Position numbers and translations under genes: made by a program. DNA of 64,000 bases from Mycolicibacterium septicum DSM 44393 (GTDB lineage Bacteria; Actinomycetota; Actinomycetes; Mycobacteriales; Mycobacteriaceae): contig NZ_HG322951.1 in the NCBI RefSeq assembly GCF_000455325.1, positions 1,395,300-1,459,299 of the forward strand, given 5' to 3'. How positions within the stretch are numbered: position 1 is the stretch's first letter; every line of letters starts with the position of its first letter. Below are positions 17,248 to 28,731 of this stretch, in pieces. Under the pieces are notes generated by a model that saw nothing but the letters and a program-made list of their open reading frames with translations, did no database searches and was not told the DNA's origin.

Positions 17248-17850
17248 ATGCGGTTACTCAGCCGCTCCGACCAGGAAACTGAGACAGCCGTGCTCGAACC
17301 GGCCGACGACGTCGACCCGCAGCGCAGCGATGACGACCCCGACTTGGTTGCCAAGCGCAGGTGGCGTCCGAGACTGGCGACGTTGCTCGCCGGCGTTGCG
17401 ATCCTGGTCAGCGGGGCGTTGCTGGCGGCAAGCGGATACGTGATCTGGTACCACCAGCAGGCTGACCGTGAGCAGCAGCGCCGCGCGGAGTTCTCGGCGG
17501 CAGCATCGCAAGCCGCCGTCACCCTGATGTCGATCGACAGTGCCACGGCACAGGACAACGTACGGCAGATCATCGACAACTCGACCGGCCAGTTCAAGGA
17601 CGACATCCAGTCCTCCGCAGAGGATCTGGTGAAAGCGGCGCAGGACTCGAAGGCGACGACGAAGGCGACCGTGAAGGCTTCCGCGGTGCAGTCGATGGAT
17701 GCGGACTCCGCAGTCGTCCTCGTCGGTACGGCGACCACCGTCAGCAACTCGGCCGGGGCGAATCAGCAGCCGCGCAACTGGCGCTTGAGCCTCACCATGG
17801 TCAAAGACGGGGAACAGATCAAGATGTCGAAGGTGGAGTTCGTCCCGTGA
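17248..17850 (+). CDS. Mce-associated membrane protein (Mas), first copy
   Basis: A 200-residue Mas-type protein. It has a charged cytoplasmic N-terminus (about 45 residues), one transmembrane helix (about 46-68, LATLLAGVAILVSGALLAASGYVIW), and an extracytoplasmic NTF2-like domain ending in the diagnostic WRLSLTMVKDGEQIKMSKVEFVP, typical of Mce-associated proteins. Start ATG 17248 follows GAGGAGG; an upstream in-frame ATG at 17233 lacks this spacing. The role is thought to be stabilisation of the Mce complex. It overlaps the second copy by GTGA. Confidence 0.9.
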   Translation: MRLLSRSDQETETAVLEPADDVDPQRSDDDPDLVAKRRWRPRLATLLAGVAILVSGALLAASGYVIWYHQQADREQQRRAEFSAAASQAAVTLMSIDSATAQDNVRQIIDNSTGQFKDDIQSSAEDLVKAAQDSKATTKATVKASAVQSMDADSAVVLVGTATTVSNSAGANQQPRNWRLSLTMVKDGEQIKMSKVEFVP

Positions 17851-18446
17851 GCACAGGCACAGCTGAAGCAGATACCGAGAACACCGCCGACGTCACTGAG
17901 ATCGAGGCCGAGCAGGCCGTCACTGACGAGGGTTCCGAACCCCAGGAGCGGTGGATCCACCGCATTTCCCGGCGATGGCGCCCGATCGCGGTCGTCGGTG
18001 TCCTGCTGGCCACGGCGAGTTCGGCAGCTGCACTCTATTTCGGCGTGTACCGCGTGGATCACGGGAATGCCGGGGCCTCCACGACGGTGATCGACGCGGC
18101 GTCCGACGGTTCGGTGGCGTTGTTGTCCTACGCTCCAGACAGTTTGGACAAGGACTTCGCCGACGCGCGATCCCGTTTGACCGGTGATTTCCTGGCGTAC
18201 TACAGCGAGTTCGCCGACAAGTTCGTGGCGCCGGCGGCCAAACAGAAAGACATCCGGGCCAGCGCCTCGGTGGTTCGCGCCGCTCCGATCACCGTGCAGT
18301 CCGACACCGCGGAGGTGTTGGTCTACCTGAACCAGGCGACAACCAGCCGCGACAACCCCGAACCGGCACAGGCGGCCAGCGCCGTGAAGGTCGGGCTCAC
18401 GAAAGTCGATGGGAATTGGCTGATCTCATCGTTCACCCCCATCTAG
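17847..18446 (+). CDS. Mce-associated membrane protein (Mas), second copy
   Basis: A 199-residue paralogue of the preceding gene with the same architecture: acidic N-terminus, one membrane helix (about residues 45-68), and a C-terminal domain closing with VGLTKVDGNWLISSFTPI. It begins with GTG overlapping the previous stop. Tandem Mas genes after mceF are the normal layout of mycobacterial mce loci. A CTAGCC/GGCTAG inverted repeat (18443-18448 and 18464-18469) spans its stop and the convergent gene's stop, possibly a shared terminator. Confidence 0.9.
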   Translation: MSTGTAEADTENTADVTEIEAEQAVTDEGSEPQERWIHRISRRWRPIAVVGVLLATASSAAALYFGVYRVDHGNAGASTTVIDAASDGSVALLSYAPDSLDKDFADARSRLTGDFLAYYSEFADKFVAPAAKQKDIRASASVVRAAPITVQSDTAEVLVYLNQATTSRDNPEPAQAASAVKVGLTKVDGNWLISSFTPI

Positions 18447-18465
18447 CCGGCCGGCGGCCCGGAGG

Positions 18466-18792
18466 CTAGGGCGTATCGCGGTTGGGCAGCAGTGTCTCGT
18501 GGGCCGAAGACGTTGCGGCGCGGAACAACACCGCGATCAAGGCCAGCGCGCCGAGTGCGGCCACCGGGATGGTCCACAACCGGCGCATCGTCAGTGCCGA
18601 CCCGCACTTGTCCACGTACTCCTGGCCGGCGGCGCCGGCCTGCACCAGGTGTGCGCCGTAGCCGGAGCCGCAGGGGATCTGCATGCCGAACTTGTCGAAG
18701 TCGTCCAGATAGACCGGCAGGCTCAGCAGATACAGCCCGATGGCGAGCACCACTGCTCCGGCGATTCCGATGTACACGGCGCGATAGCTCAC
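18466..18792 (-). CDS. small membrane protein of unknown function
   Basis: A 108-residue protein with two predicted transmembrane helices (about residues 6-27 and 72-92) enclosing an exported loop with two cysteines (IPCGSGYGAHLV; YVDKCGS) that could form a disulfide. It lies 10 bases after the other small membrane gene, so they are one operon, facing the tandem TetR regulator. Not recognised as a named family; association with the mce locus is by position only. Confidence 0.65.
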   Translation of the reverse strand: MSYRAVYIGIAGAVVLAIGLYLLSLPVYLDDFDKFGMQIPCGSGYGAHLVQAGAAGQEYVDKCGSALTMRRLWTIPVAALGALALIAVLFRAATSSAHETLLPNRDTP

Positions 18793-18802
18793 CGTTCCCC
18801 CT

Positions 18803-19027
18803 TCATGTCATGCATACGTCGGTGAACAACAACACCGGCCACGAGACGATCGCCCCCAGGAAGGACACCACCGCGTCGAGGCCGCCCATCTCTTGCAGGT
18901 GGTCTGTGTGCGTGCCGGACCAGAAGGTGCCGATCAGCAGATACGGCACACCCAGCACCACAGCGACGACGATCAGTTCGCCGAGTGCGACGCGATAGGC
19001 CAGCAACCTCCGCAACCTGACAAGCAC
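18803..19027 (-). CDS. small membrane protein of unknown function
   Basis: A 74-residue protein starting with GTG, with two hydrophobic stretches (about residues 14-34 and 50-70). It precedes the 108-residue membrane protein in a two-gene unit. Its start is 96 bases from the divergent tandem TetR gene, so the regulator could control it. A longer overlapping minus-strand frame (18789-19088) lacks membrane character and was not preferred. Confidence 0.55.
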   Translation of the reverse strand: MLVRLRRLLAYRVALGELIVVAVVLGVPYLLIGTFWSGTHTDHLQEMGGLDAVVSFLGAIVSWPVLLFTDVCMT

Positions 19028-19123
19028 TGGACCCCCATCCGAACTTATTGCCGTCTATGTTAATGACTATTCTCTGTCGAACTACCATTTTGACCCGGCT
19101 GTTCGGTCGGTTAGTGTGACGGA

Positions 19124-20371
19124 ATGGCGCGCATCTCGCCCCGGTCGATCGACAGTGGTGCCAATGGTGTGCGACGCCGTCCGAAAGACCGAAAGGCCCA
19201 GATAGCGCGGGCCTCGGCGGAGTCTTTCAGCGCGCTGGGATATCACGGCGTGAGCATGGAGGCCATTGCCTCGCGGGTCGGGATCTCGGCGGCCGCGTTG
19301 TACCGGCACTATTCGAGCAAGTACGAATTGTTCCGCGACGCCGTACTGAACCTCAGCCAGCAACTCGTCGACGGAACGGCGTTCGCCGACGAGCCCGACG
19401 GGGACCCGCGCGAGCAGTTGCGCAGGCTCGTCGCGGCGCTCAGCGACACCGCGTTGGTTAACCGCGAATCCGGCGGGCTCTACCGCTGGGAGGCGCGTTA
19501 TCTGCGCGGTGACGACCAGAGCATCCTCGATGCGCAGGTACGCACCGTGCACCGCCGGATTCACCGGCCGCTGATGGAACTGCGGCCCGAACTCAGCTCG
19601 CGGGCCCGCTGGACCCTGTCGACCGCGGTGCTCGGCGTGATCGGCAGCGTCGTCGATCATCGGTCCAAACTGCCTGCCGGTCAGATCCGCGAGCTGCTCG
19701 CCGATATCTGCGACACCATGCTGGCAGCCGAGCTGCCCGAGTTCCCCGGTCCGGCCGATGCCGTGACGACGCCCCCCGCCGCCGCGAGCGTCACGAAATA
19801 CGAAGCGCTGCTGACCGAATCGATGCGGCTGTTCAACCGGAACGGCTACCGCGACACCACGATGGAGGACATCGCCGCCGCGGTCGGCATGCCCGCCTCG
19901 GGGATCTACCGATACTTCTCCGGCAAATCCGACATCCTGGCCGCCGGGTTCCGGCGCGCCGCCGACCGGTTGTCGGCGGACATGTCGGAGGTCCTCGGCG
20001 CGGTGTCGGACCCCGAACAGGCGCTGGGTGCCCTCATCGACGACTACGTGGCCCGATCCTTCGACCGCCCGGAGCTCGATTACGTCTACTACACCGAGCG
20101 CCTGAACATGACGCCCGCCGACCAGAAGATCCTGCGCGACCTGCAACGGGCGGCCGTGGAATCGTGGGTCGAGGTCGTCATGCCGGTACGCCCCGGGTGG
20201 AGTGCGGGGCAGGCGCGCTTCGCGGTTCATGCTGCGATGGCCTTGGTGATCGACTTGGGCCGGCTCATGAACTATGAGAATTCAGAGCAGACCCGAGCCG
20301 TCGTCGCGGTCCTGATCGATCTGACCCTGCTGGGCCGCTACCGGTTACGGACGGCGTTGCCGGCCAGGTAG
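19124..20371 (+). CDS. tandem TetR regulator, Mce3R-like
   Basis: A 415-residue regulator containing two complete TetR units. The first HTH ends in SAAALYRHYSSKYELF (about residues 58-73); the second, after about 210 residues, reads TMEDIAAAVGMPASGIYRYFSGKSDIL. This duplicated architecture and the RRRPKDRKAQI entry match Mce3R, the known repressor of the M. tuberculosis mce3 operon (about 406 residues). Here it lies downstream of the mce and mas genes and divergent from two small membrane proteins. Control of the mce operon is inferred from homology and position. Its 3' end overlaps the DoxX-like gene by 34 bases. Confidence 0.85.
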   Translation: MARISPRSIDSGANGVRRRPKDRKAQIARASAESFSALGYHGVSMEAIASRVGISAAALYRHYSSKYELFRDAVLNLSQQLVDGTAFADEPDGDPREQLRRLVAALSDTALVNRESGGLYRWEARYLRGDDQSILDAQVRTVHRRIHRPLMELRPELSSRARWTLSTAVLGVIGSVVDHRSKLPAGQIRELLADICDTMLAAELPEFPGPADAVTTPPAAASVTKYEALLTESMRLFNRNGYRDTTMEDIAAAVGMPASGIYRYFSGKSDILAAGFRRAADRLSADMSEVLGAVSDPEQALGALIDDYVARSFDRPELDYVYYTERLNMTPADQKILRDLQRAAVESWVEVVMPVRPGWSAGQARFAVHAAMALVIDLGRLMNYENSEQTRAVVAVLIDLTLLGRYRLRTALPAR

Positions 20372-20607
20372 GCCACGTAGCCGAGCGTTCCGATGGTGGC
20401 CAGCTTGCGGGTCTTGGGCAGCAGCAGGCCCAGGCCGATCGCGGTCTCGATGCCGCCGTTGGTGTAGATGTGCTTCTGCGTGTCCTTGGGGAACGCCGGC
20501 TTGGTGATCGACTCGAACAGCTGCGGCTTCACGAAATGTGAGACACCGGCGCCGGCCACGCTGAGGCCGACGAGCCTGACCAGCTTGGAGTTCTTGCCCT
20601 CTGCCAT
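20338..20607 (-). CDS. DoxX-like small membrane protein
   Basis: An 89-residue DoxX-like protein with three to four hydrophobic segments (VGLSVAGAGVSHFV; IETAIGLGLLL; IGTLGYVAYLAGNAV). ATG 20607 follows AGAGAGG at good spacing; the longer frame to 20631 would overlap the preceding gene. It is directly downstream of the Baeyer-Villiger-type monooxygenase on the same strand with 16 bases between them, so probably co-transcribed. DoxX-family members are linked to redox or thiol homeostasis, but this small variant has no assigned role. Confidence 0.75.
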   Translation of the reverse strand: MAEGKNSKLVRLVGLSVAGAGVSHFVKPQLFESITKPAFPKDTQKHIYTNGGIETAIGLGLLLPKTRKLATIGTLGYVAYLAGNAVRNR

Positions 20608-20623
20608 GTGTGATCCTCTCTGA

Positions 20624-22108
20624 TCAGGCAAATGTGTAGTCGCTCAACGGGAATCGTGAAGCTTCCGCGACGGCCCGGCGGGTCGTCATCGGCCGGAGCA
20701 GCGTTGCCTCACCGCTCGGGTTGAAATAGTACGACCGTGCCGATGCGCAGTTTCCGAGGGTGAACAACGAGTCGCCCAGCGCTTCGGTCATTCGGTCCAG
20801 GTACAGGGTGTTGGCCTCTTCGGTGACCTCGAAGGTGGTCGCCTTCCGGCGTTTGACCTCGCTGAACAGGCGGTCCATCAGGCGCATCTGATACTCCATC
20901 GTGTTGAAGAAGTTCAGGCCAAGGAAGGCGTACGGACTGGCCAGGCTCAGGTAGTTCGGGAAGTACGGCATCGAGACGCCCTGATAGGCCTGGAACCGGG
21001 TCTCCCGCCACCACTTTCCGAGGTTGCGGCCGTCGCGCCCGATCACCTCGATGGCCGGAAAGTTCGCGTCCCACAGGTCGAACCCGGTGGCCAGGACCAG
21101 CGTGTCGATGGCCGTCCTGGTCCCGTCCGCATTGACGATGCCGTCGGGCTCGATCCGCTCGATTCCGTCGGCCTGCAGATGCACGTGCGGTTTGGTGAAT
21201 GTGCGGTAGTAGCCGTTCGAGAAGGTCGGGCGCTTGCAGCCGAAGTCGTAGTCCGGGGTCAGCTTGCGGCGCAGCTCCGGGTCGCGGATGGAGGCGAACC
21301 GGTGCAGCTTGGCCAGGTCGGACGCGGCGATGTTGAACCGGCGGAAGTACCGGTGCTTGAGCACCGCGGTGTCGACCATGAACGCGTAGATGGTGTCGGT
21401 GACGGTGCGGATCGCCCGTTGGGCCGCCGGCACACGGGCGAACAGGCGGCGTACCTGCGGCGGGAACTTCAGGTCGATCTTGGGCACCACCCAGATCGGG
21501 GTGCGCTGGTAGACGGTCAGGTCCGCGGCCTTCTTCGCCAACTCCGGGATGAGCTGAACGGCGGTGGCGCCCGTGCCGATGATCGCGATCCGGCGGCCGT
21601 CGGGCCGGTAGCTCTCGTCCCAGTCCGTGGTGTGGATGACCTTGCCGGTGAAGTCGGCGATGCCGGGGATGTCGGGAGTGTGCGGCTGGGACAGGAAGCC
21701 GGTGGCGGTGAACAGGAACCGCGCGCTGATCGCTTCGCCGCCCGTCAGGGCGACCCGCCAGCGCGAAGCCTCGTCATCCCAGCGGGCACCTTCGACGGTT
21801 GCGTTGAACCGGATGTGGCGGCGCACGTCGTACTTGTCGGCGACGTCATCGGCGTAGCGCTTGATCTCGGAGCCGGTGGAGAACAGTCGTGACCAGTTCG
21901 GATTCGGTTCGAAGAAGTACGAGTAGGTGGTGGTGGGCACGTCGACGGCCAGACCGGGGTAGTGGTTGACGTACCAGGTGCCGCCCAGGTCGTCCTCGCG
22001 GTCCAGGATCACGAAGTCATCGATGCCCAGCCGTTTGAGCTGGATGGCAGCGCCGATGCCGGCGAAGCCGGCGCCGACGATGACTGCCTCGTATTCCCCC
22101 GGGCTCAT
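20624..22108 (-). CDS. flavin-containing Baeyer-Villiger-type monooxygenase
   Basis: A 494-residue class B flavoprotein monooxygenase. It shows the FAD-binding GAGFAG motif (residues 12-17), the BVMO fingerprint FxGxxxHxxxW as FTGKVIHTTDW (153-163), and a second nucleotide-binding GTGATA (178-183) for NADPH. Such enzymes insert oxygen next to a ketone, giving esters or lactones. Mycobacteria carry many paralogues, including EthA; nothing here fixes the substrate. It is cytoplasmic, possibly membrane-associated. It heads a two-gene unit with the DoxX-like protein. Length is normal for the family. Confidence 0.92.
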   Translation of the reverse strand: MSPGEYEAVIVGAGFAGIGAAIQLKRLGIDDFVILDREDDLGGTWYVNHYPGLAVDVPTTTYSYFFEPNPNWSRLFSTGSEIKRYADDVADKYDVRRHIRFNATVEGARWDDEASRWRVALTGGEAISARFLFTATGFLSQPHTPDIPGIADFTGKVIHTTDWDESYRPDGRRIAIIGTGATAVQLIPELAKKAADLTVYQRTPIWVVPKIDLKFPPQVRRLFARVPAAQRAIRTVTDTIYAFMVDTAVLKHRYFRRFNIAASDLAKLHRFASIRDPELRRKLTPDYDFGCKRPTFSNGYYRTFTKPHVHLQADGIERIEPDGIVNADGTRTAIDTLVLATGFDLWDANFPAIEVIGRDGRNLGKWWRETRFQAYQGVSMPYFPNYLSLASPYAFLGLNFFNTMEYQMRLMDRLFSEVKRRKATTFEVTEEANTLYLDRMTEALGDSLFTLGNCASARSYYFNPSGEATLLRPMTTRRAVAEASRFPLSDYTFA

Positions 22109-22150
22109 GCTGCAGACAGTACCGCAGGTACCGGGTACTTTGTCGAGAGG

Positions 22151-23077
22151 TCAGCTCCAGCGCTTCGGATCGCACTCGAGACTCGCGCGGTCCCAGTCGG
22201 CCCGGTCGGCCGCGGCGGCGTAGGTGGACTGAAGGAATTCCATCAGCGCCCGGTCGGGATCGGCGGAGGTCCGCACCGCCTCGTAGGGCAACAGGAACTG
22301 TTTGAAGTCATCGCTGTAGAACGCCGCGTCCGGGCGGATGCGGTAATCGGCGAATCCGTCCGGCTCGGGATAGGCGTACGCGTAGAACGCACCCTCCTCG
22401 CCACCGCCCGGCCAGAAGCCGCAACTGCTCAACTCGTGCGAATACCCTTCCACCATCACGCCGGTGGGGCAGTTGGGTGCGCCGCCGGGGTGCTCGGGCG
22501 CGGGCCGGCCGGAGAATCTGGTGCAAGCCAGGTCGAACGACCCCCAGAAGAAGTGCACGGGACTGGCCTTGCCGATGAAATAGGCCCGGAAGTCGCTGAT
22601 CACCCGGTGCGCCTGCACCAACTGTCGCCAGAACAGGTTGGCGGCGTGCGGGTCGTACGACGCGTGTTGGTGATCTTCGGCGAACGGTATGGCGGGGTCA
22701 ACCTCGTTGGGCCGGGCATGGATTCGCGCCTCGATGCCCAATTGATCCAGTACGGACAGGGTTTCGGCGTAGAACTCGGCGACCGTTTTGGGAGCCAGCG
22801 CGACGCTGCCCGACCCGCCGTCGCTCGTGCGGATCGCGAGTACGTGGTCGATGAAATCGAACTCCATGTCGCACAGCCGGTTTCGATACGGAATCGATGA
22901 CGTGGTCAGCCCGCGCGGACTCACATACAGCGTGACCTCCCACCAGTGGTTGAGCAGCGGCGAGTACGTCAGGCGGATCTTCCCGACGATCTGCGTCCAC
23001 ATGTGAAGGGTGTCGCGCGTCGGTCCCCAATCCGATACCCGCAGTGCGGGCCAGGCGTTGTCGGACGGTGTGCTCAT
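22151..23077 (-). CDS. DUF5996 family protein
   Basis: A 308-residue soluble protein matching the DUF5996 family: an N-terminal WPALRVSDWGPTRDTLHMW segment, HWWEVTLYVSPRGLTT, and FWGSFDLACTRFSGRPAP, common in actinobacteria and of unknown function. ATG 23077 is chosen over the open frame to 23134 because it begins the family's conserved start. No membrane segment or signal is visible. It stands alone between the monooxygenase unit and the P450 unit, with about 110 bases upstream that hold no recognised element. Confidence 0.75.
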   Translation of the reverse strand: MSTPSDNAWPALRVSDWGPTRDTLHMWTQIVGKIRLTYSPLLNHWWEVTLYVSPRGLTTSSIPYRNRLCDMEFDFIDHVLAIRTSDGGSGSVALAPKTVAEFYAETLSVLDQLGIEARIHARPNEVDPAIPFAEDHQHASYDPHAANLFWRQLVQAHRVISDFRAYFIGKASPVHFFWGSFDLACTRFSGRPAPEHPGGAPNCPTGVMVEGYSHELSSCGFWPGGGEEGAFYAYAYPEPDGFADYRIRPDAAFYSDDFKQFLLPYEAVRTSADPDRALMEFLQSTYAAAADRADWDRASLECDPKRWS

Positions 23078-23188
23078 GGGCCAGCTACCTGCCTTCCCGC
23101 CGCACCACCGCTCAGCAGGCGGCACCGCGAGCATAGCTGCGCGCCGGTCTGCTCACCGGCGGAAAGGCAGGCAGCGCTGGCCAGGAGG

Positions 23189-23458
23189 TCAGAACAGCTT
23201 GGCGATCACCTCGCCGGCCTCGGTGTCCTCCACGCAGGGCGTGACGTCGAAGGTGAGGAACTCGCCCCATTCCGCCACCGACTCGAACATCAGCTTGGCG
23301 TCGTCGGTCTCCACGATGGCGAAGCCCTGGCCGTTCATCCCCCACCAACGGCCCAGCATCGTCGATCCTTCCGGAACCTGGCCGCCGGTCTTCTTGAACT
23401 TCTCGATCCCATCCCGGTAGTTCGCCTGCGACTGAGTCCAGTGCACTATGAATTTCAT
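23189..23458 (-). CDS. DUF3303-like small protein coupled to a P450
   Basis: An 89-residue ferredoxin-like alpha/beta protein of the DUF3303 type ([21 protein letters not shown], then WWGMNGQGFAIVETDD). The open frame runs far upstream through the P450 gene, but ATG 23458 overlaps the P450 stop as ATGA and gives the family length. Translational coupling suggests a product needed with the P450, perhaps binding its substrate or product; this is inference. No catalytic residues are recognised. Confidence 0.75.
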   Translation of the reverse strand: MKFIVHWTQSQANYRDGIEKFKKTGGQVPEGSTMLGRWWGMNGQGFAIVETDDAKLMFESVAEWGEFLTFDVTPCVEDTEAGEVIAKLF

Positions 23459-24834
23459 GGCGTACTCCTTCTGGTGATGCGGGCCGGGATCGGCCCCGCG
23501 GCGATGACGGTGAAGGGGGTCTCCACCGGGAAGTCGTCGTGCAGGGAGGTCACGGAGACCTCGCGCACGATGGTCGCCAGCGCCAAGGTGGCCTCCAGCA
23601 TGGCGAAGTGATCGCCGACGCAGGATCGCGGACCACCGCCGAAAGGCAGGTACTGCCAACGGTTTCGACCGGCCGAGCGCTCGGGGGTGAATCGGTCCGG
23701 GTCGAAGGTCAGCGGATCGTCCCACAGCGTCGGGTCGCGATGCATGACATAGAAGTTGACCATCGCCATCGTGCCGGCCTCGGCGCGGTAGCCGTCGACC
23801 GTCACCTCCTCGTTGAGCATCCGAGGCGTGCCGGCGCCGGGCGGGCACAGCCGCAACGCCTCGTGCAGCACCCGCACGGTGTGCTCGAGGTGCGGCACGT
23901 CCTCGGGGGTCGGCGTGCGGTCGCCCAGTGCCGCGACTTCTTCGTACACGCGAGACTGCAGCCCGGGGTTGCGGCCCAGCGCCCACAGCGAGTAGCACAG
24001 CGTCGTCGAGGTGGTGTCATGCCCGGCCAGCATGAAAAGCACCAATTCATCGCAGATTTCGTCGTCGGTCAGCTGCCGGCCGGTATCCGGGTCGCGGGCC
24101 TGGATGAGCGCGCGCACCAGCGGCGCGTCCCGATCGGGATCGGTCCGCACGGCGGCGAGGATCTCGGCGCCCAGCCGATGCAGGCGGGCGTTGGCCGCCT
24201 TGGCCCGGCGCTGGCCGCCGGTGGGCACCCACTGCGGGAAGTTGACCGGCCGGACCGACCGATCGGAAATCCAGGACAAGGCGGTACGCAGCGCCGGGCC
24301 CACCTCATCGGCCCGCTCGTCGAGATCGACGCCGAACACCGACCGGCCCAGCGCCCGCAGCGTGAGTGCTCGGCACGCGACATCCAGATCGACGGTCGTA
24401 CCGTCGCGCCAGCCATCGGCGATCGTGTGCGCCGCGGCGGCCATGTGCCCCGCGTACTGCGGGACGTTCCGCTTGGTGAACATCGGCTGCAGCGTGCGCC
24501 GGCGCGGCAGCCAGCGCTCATGCGGCAGATTCAGCAGGTTGCCGCCCATGAGCCGGCGCAGTTCCACCATGTTGATGGCGGTGCCGCGATCGGCGACCGA
24601 ATCGCGGCGACCCAGGACATCCCGGGCTCCCTGCGGGGAGGTGACCAACAGCACCGGGGGGATCAGCCACCGGGGGCCCAGCACCATCCGGCTGACGGGG
24701 CCTCCGGCGTCGCGGAGCCGCTGATGCCCCTCGATGAAGGACCGCATCGACTTGATTGTTTGTCGGTAGGACAGGGGATTGCGCGGTGCGAGCGGCAGGG
24801 TGGCTGCGGCCGTCCGCGTATCGATCTCGACCAT
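23455..24834 (-). CDS. cytochrome P450
   Basis: A 459-residue soluble cytochrome P450 with all hallmarks: oxygen-binding AGHDTT in helix I (270-275), ExxR as EALR (325-328), and the haem loop [10 protein letters not shown] with thiolate Cys405. It is a monooxygenase that needs ferredoxin and reductase; no ferredoxin gene lies beside it, so electron partners come from elsewhere. The substrate is unknown; I cannot assign a CYP family. It is followed by the overlapping DUF3303 gene. A near-perfect palindrome at 24870-24887 sits just upstream. Confidence 0.95.
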   Translation of the reverse strand: MVEIDTRTAAATLPLAPRNPLSYRQTIKSMRSFIEGHQRLRDAGGPVSRMVLGPRWLIPPVLLVTSPQGARDVLGRRDSVADRGTAINMVELRRLMGGNLLNLPHERWLPRRRTLQPMFTKRNVPQYAGHMAAAAHTIADGWRDGTTVDLDVACRALTLRALGRSVFGVDLDERADEVGPALRTALSWISDRSVRPVNFPQWVPTGGQRRAKAANARLHRLGAEILAAVRTDPDRDAPLVRALIQARDPDTGRQLTDDEICDELVLFMLAGHDTTSTTLCYSLWALGRNPGLQSRVYEEVAALGDRTPTPEDVPHLEHTVRVLHEALRLCPPGAGTPRMLNEEVTVDGYRAEAGTMAMVNFYVMHRDPTLWDDPLTFDPDRFTPERSAGRNRWQYLPFGGGPRSCVGDHFAMLEATLALATIVREVSVTSLHDDFPVETPFTVIAAGPIPARITRRSTP

Positions 24835-24869
24835 GCGTCGAGTGTCTGGCCGCGCGGTCTGGGCGGCCT

Positions 24870-24887
24870 AGAGTAGCGCGTTACTCT
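24870..24887. promoter_or_regulatory. palindrome upstream of the P450 gene
   Basis: AGAGTAGCGCGTTACTCT is an 18-base palindrome with one mismatched pair, 35 bases upstream of the P450 ATG, and covers the stop codon of the upstream gene. It could be an operator for the P450 unit or the stem of a terminator for the preceding operon; no T-run follows it on the minus strand, which favours an operator. Confidence 0.4.
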
Positions 24888-25426
24888 ATTTTTCCCGTGC
24901 GGGGATTCTTGCTGGTAGCGATGCATGTCACGCTGCGGTCCCCGCGTTGCCAGGAGTCCGCCGTCGGGTACAAGACGAAGAGCTGGATGCCCGATTCCGA
25001 GTTGGCGTTCGGGGCGTACTCATTGAGTGCCGGCGCGCACTTGTCGGCGTACTTGACCACCGCGGCGTCGCCGGGGAAAGCCCCGTCGGGCAGTGGCAGC
25101 ACTGCGAACACCTCACCCTTGTGCGGCTGATCGCAACTCACCGTCTTGACGTACAGCACGCGGCTGCTGTCGGGGATCTCGGTAAGACAATCGCCCGACC
25201 GGACCTGGCTCGCCTCGGTGGTGCCTCGGTCCCGCGCGAAGTAGAACACCGCACCCGCGGCGACCACGATCGCCGCCAACACCACGACACCCAGCAGCGC
25301 CCACTTGGGCGCCGAGGATTTCTTCGGCAGCGCCGAGAACTGGTCAGGACCGGTGGAATACGGCTGCGGAGGCGGGGGCGGGTAGTTGTGGCCCTGCGGG
25401 CCGTGGGGACCGGGCGGGTAGGTCAT
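24881..25426 (-). CDS. membrane-anchored Septum_form-like protein
   Basis: A 181-residue protein: Pro/Tyr-rich cytoplasmic N-terminus (about 30 residues), one transmembrane helix (about 42-64), and an extracytoplasmic domain with GDCLTEIPD, VSCDQPHKGEVFAVL and CAPAL, the cysteine pattern of the Septum_form family found in actinobacterial membrane proteins. The molecular role is unproven. It overlaps the upstream hydrolase gene by ATGA and so is the last cistron of the thiC-thiD-hydrolase unit. Confidence 0.75.
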   Translation of the reverse strand: MTYPPGPHGPQGHNYPPPPPQPYSTGPDQFSALPKKSSAPKWALLGVVVLAAIVVAAGAVFYFARDRGTTEASQVRSGDCLTEIPDSSRVLYVKTVSCDQPHKGEVFAVLPLPDGAFPGDAAVVKYADKCAPALNEYAPNANSESGIQLFVLYPTADSWQRGDRSVTCIATSKNPRTGKIE

Positions 25427-26045
25427 GGTTCGACGATATCGACTGCCCGTAACGCCGCATCCACCGCGAGGGCGGGCACGTCCAGGCGCTTGGATCCGAG
25501 GTCGTGGCGGGCACCCTCGATGACGACGAGCTCGGTCGGTCCGCTCACCAAAGCCGCGGCGGCCGTGAGTTCCTCGATCGTGCCGAACGGGTCGGAGGTG
25601 CCGTGGGTGAACACCGTCGGCACCGTGATGCGGGACAGATGCTCGGTGCGGGCGCGTTCCGGCTTGCCGGGCGGATGCAGCGGGTAGGAGAACAGCGTCA
25701 GCACGTCGGGGCCTGCCCCGTCTGCCGTCACCATCGAGGTCATCCGGCCGCCGTAGGAATGCCCGCCCGCGATCACGGGACCATCGGCCAGGGTGCGGGC
25801 CAGCGCGATCGCCTCGGCGATCCCTTCCTGGTCACCGGCCGCCGATCCCGTCGGTGGTCCCTTCGGCCTGCGACGGCGGTACGGAAGGTTGTAGCGGATG
25901 GCCAGCCAGCCGCGAGAGGCCCACTCGTCGCAGAGCTTGACCAGCATCGCCGAGTCGCGATTACCGCCGGCCCCGTGGGTGAGGACGACGACGCCCTGCG
26001 CGGGCCCCTCCGGCTCGTGCGCGACGCCCGCGATCGCCTCGAGGT

Positions 26046-26049
<4 letters not shown>
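25423..26049 (-). CDS. alpha/beta-hydrolase, dienelactone hydrolase-like (Rv0421c-like)
   Basis: A 208-residue alpha/beta-hydrolase with the oxyanion-region LTHGAGGNRDSAML, nucleophile elbow GGHSYGGRM, acid residue in FTHGTSDPFG and a catalytic histidine in GARHDLGSK. The open frame runs to 26334, but GTG 26049 overlaps the thiD stop as GTGA and gives the length of the M. tuberculosis homologue that follows thiD. Substrate unknown; it resembles the KANL3/Tex30 branch. Its position between thiD and the Septum_form-like gene is conserved in mycobacteria as far as I recall. Confidence 0.85.
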
Positions 26050-28577
<2,528 letters not shown>

Positions 28578-28731
28578 GTGTGGTTTGCAGGCCCCAACCT
28601 AGCGCAGACGTCGGGGGCGGGGAACCCCGGAGGCCGCCGTTTCCGACACCAGGGCTGTGTGTCGGGCCGGTCTACGTCCCTGACGTGGAAATCGGCGATC
28701 GCGAGAGATTCGTGGCCCGCTCCGATTGCCC

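Noticed and set aside
19082..20230. 382-residue minus-strand open frame opposite the tandem TetR gene
   Set aside because: The TetR reading has two clear HTH units; the antisense frame has none and would abolish the divergent promoter.
4938..24834. idea that this stretch is a steroid-degradation island (HsaA-like, mce, Baeyer-Villiger enzyme, P450)
   Set aside because: Core ring-degradation genes and KstR sites are missing, the genes are in separately regulated units, and each family has many unrelated paralogues in mycobacteria.
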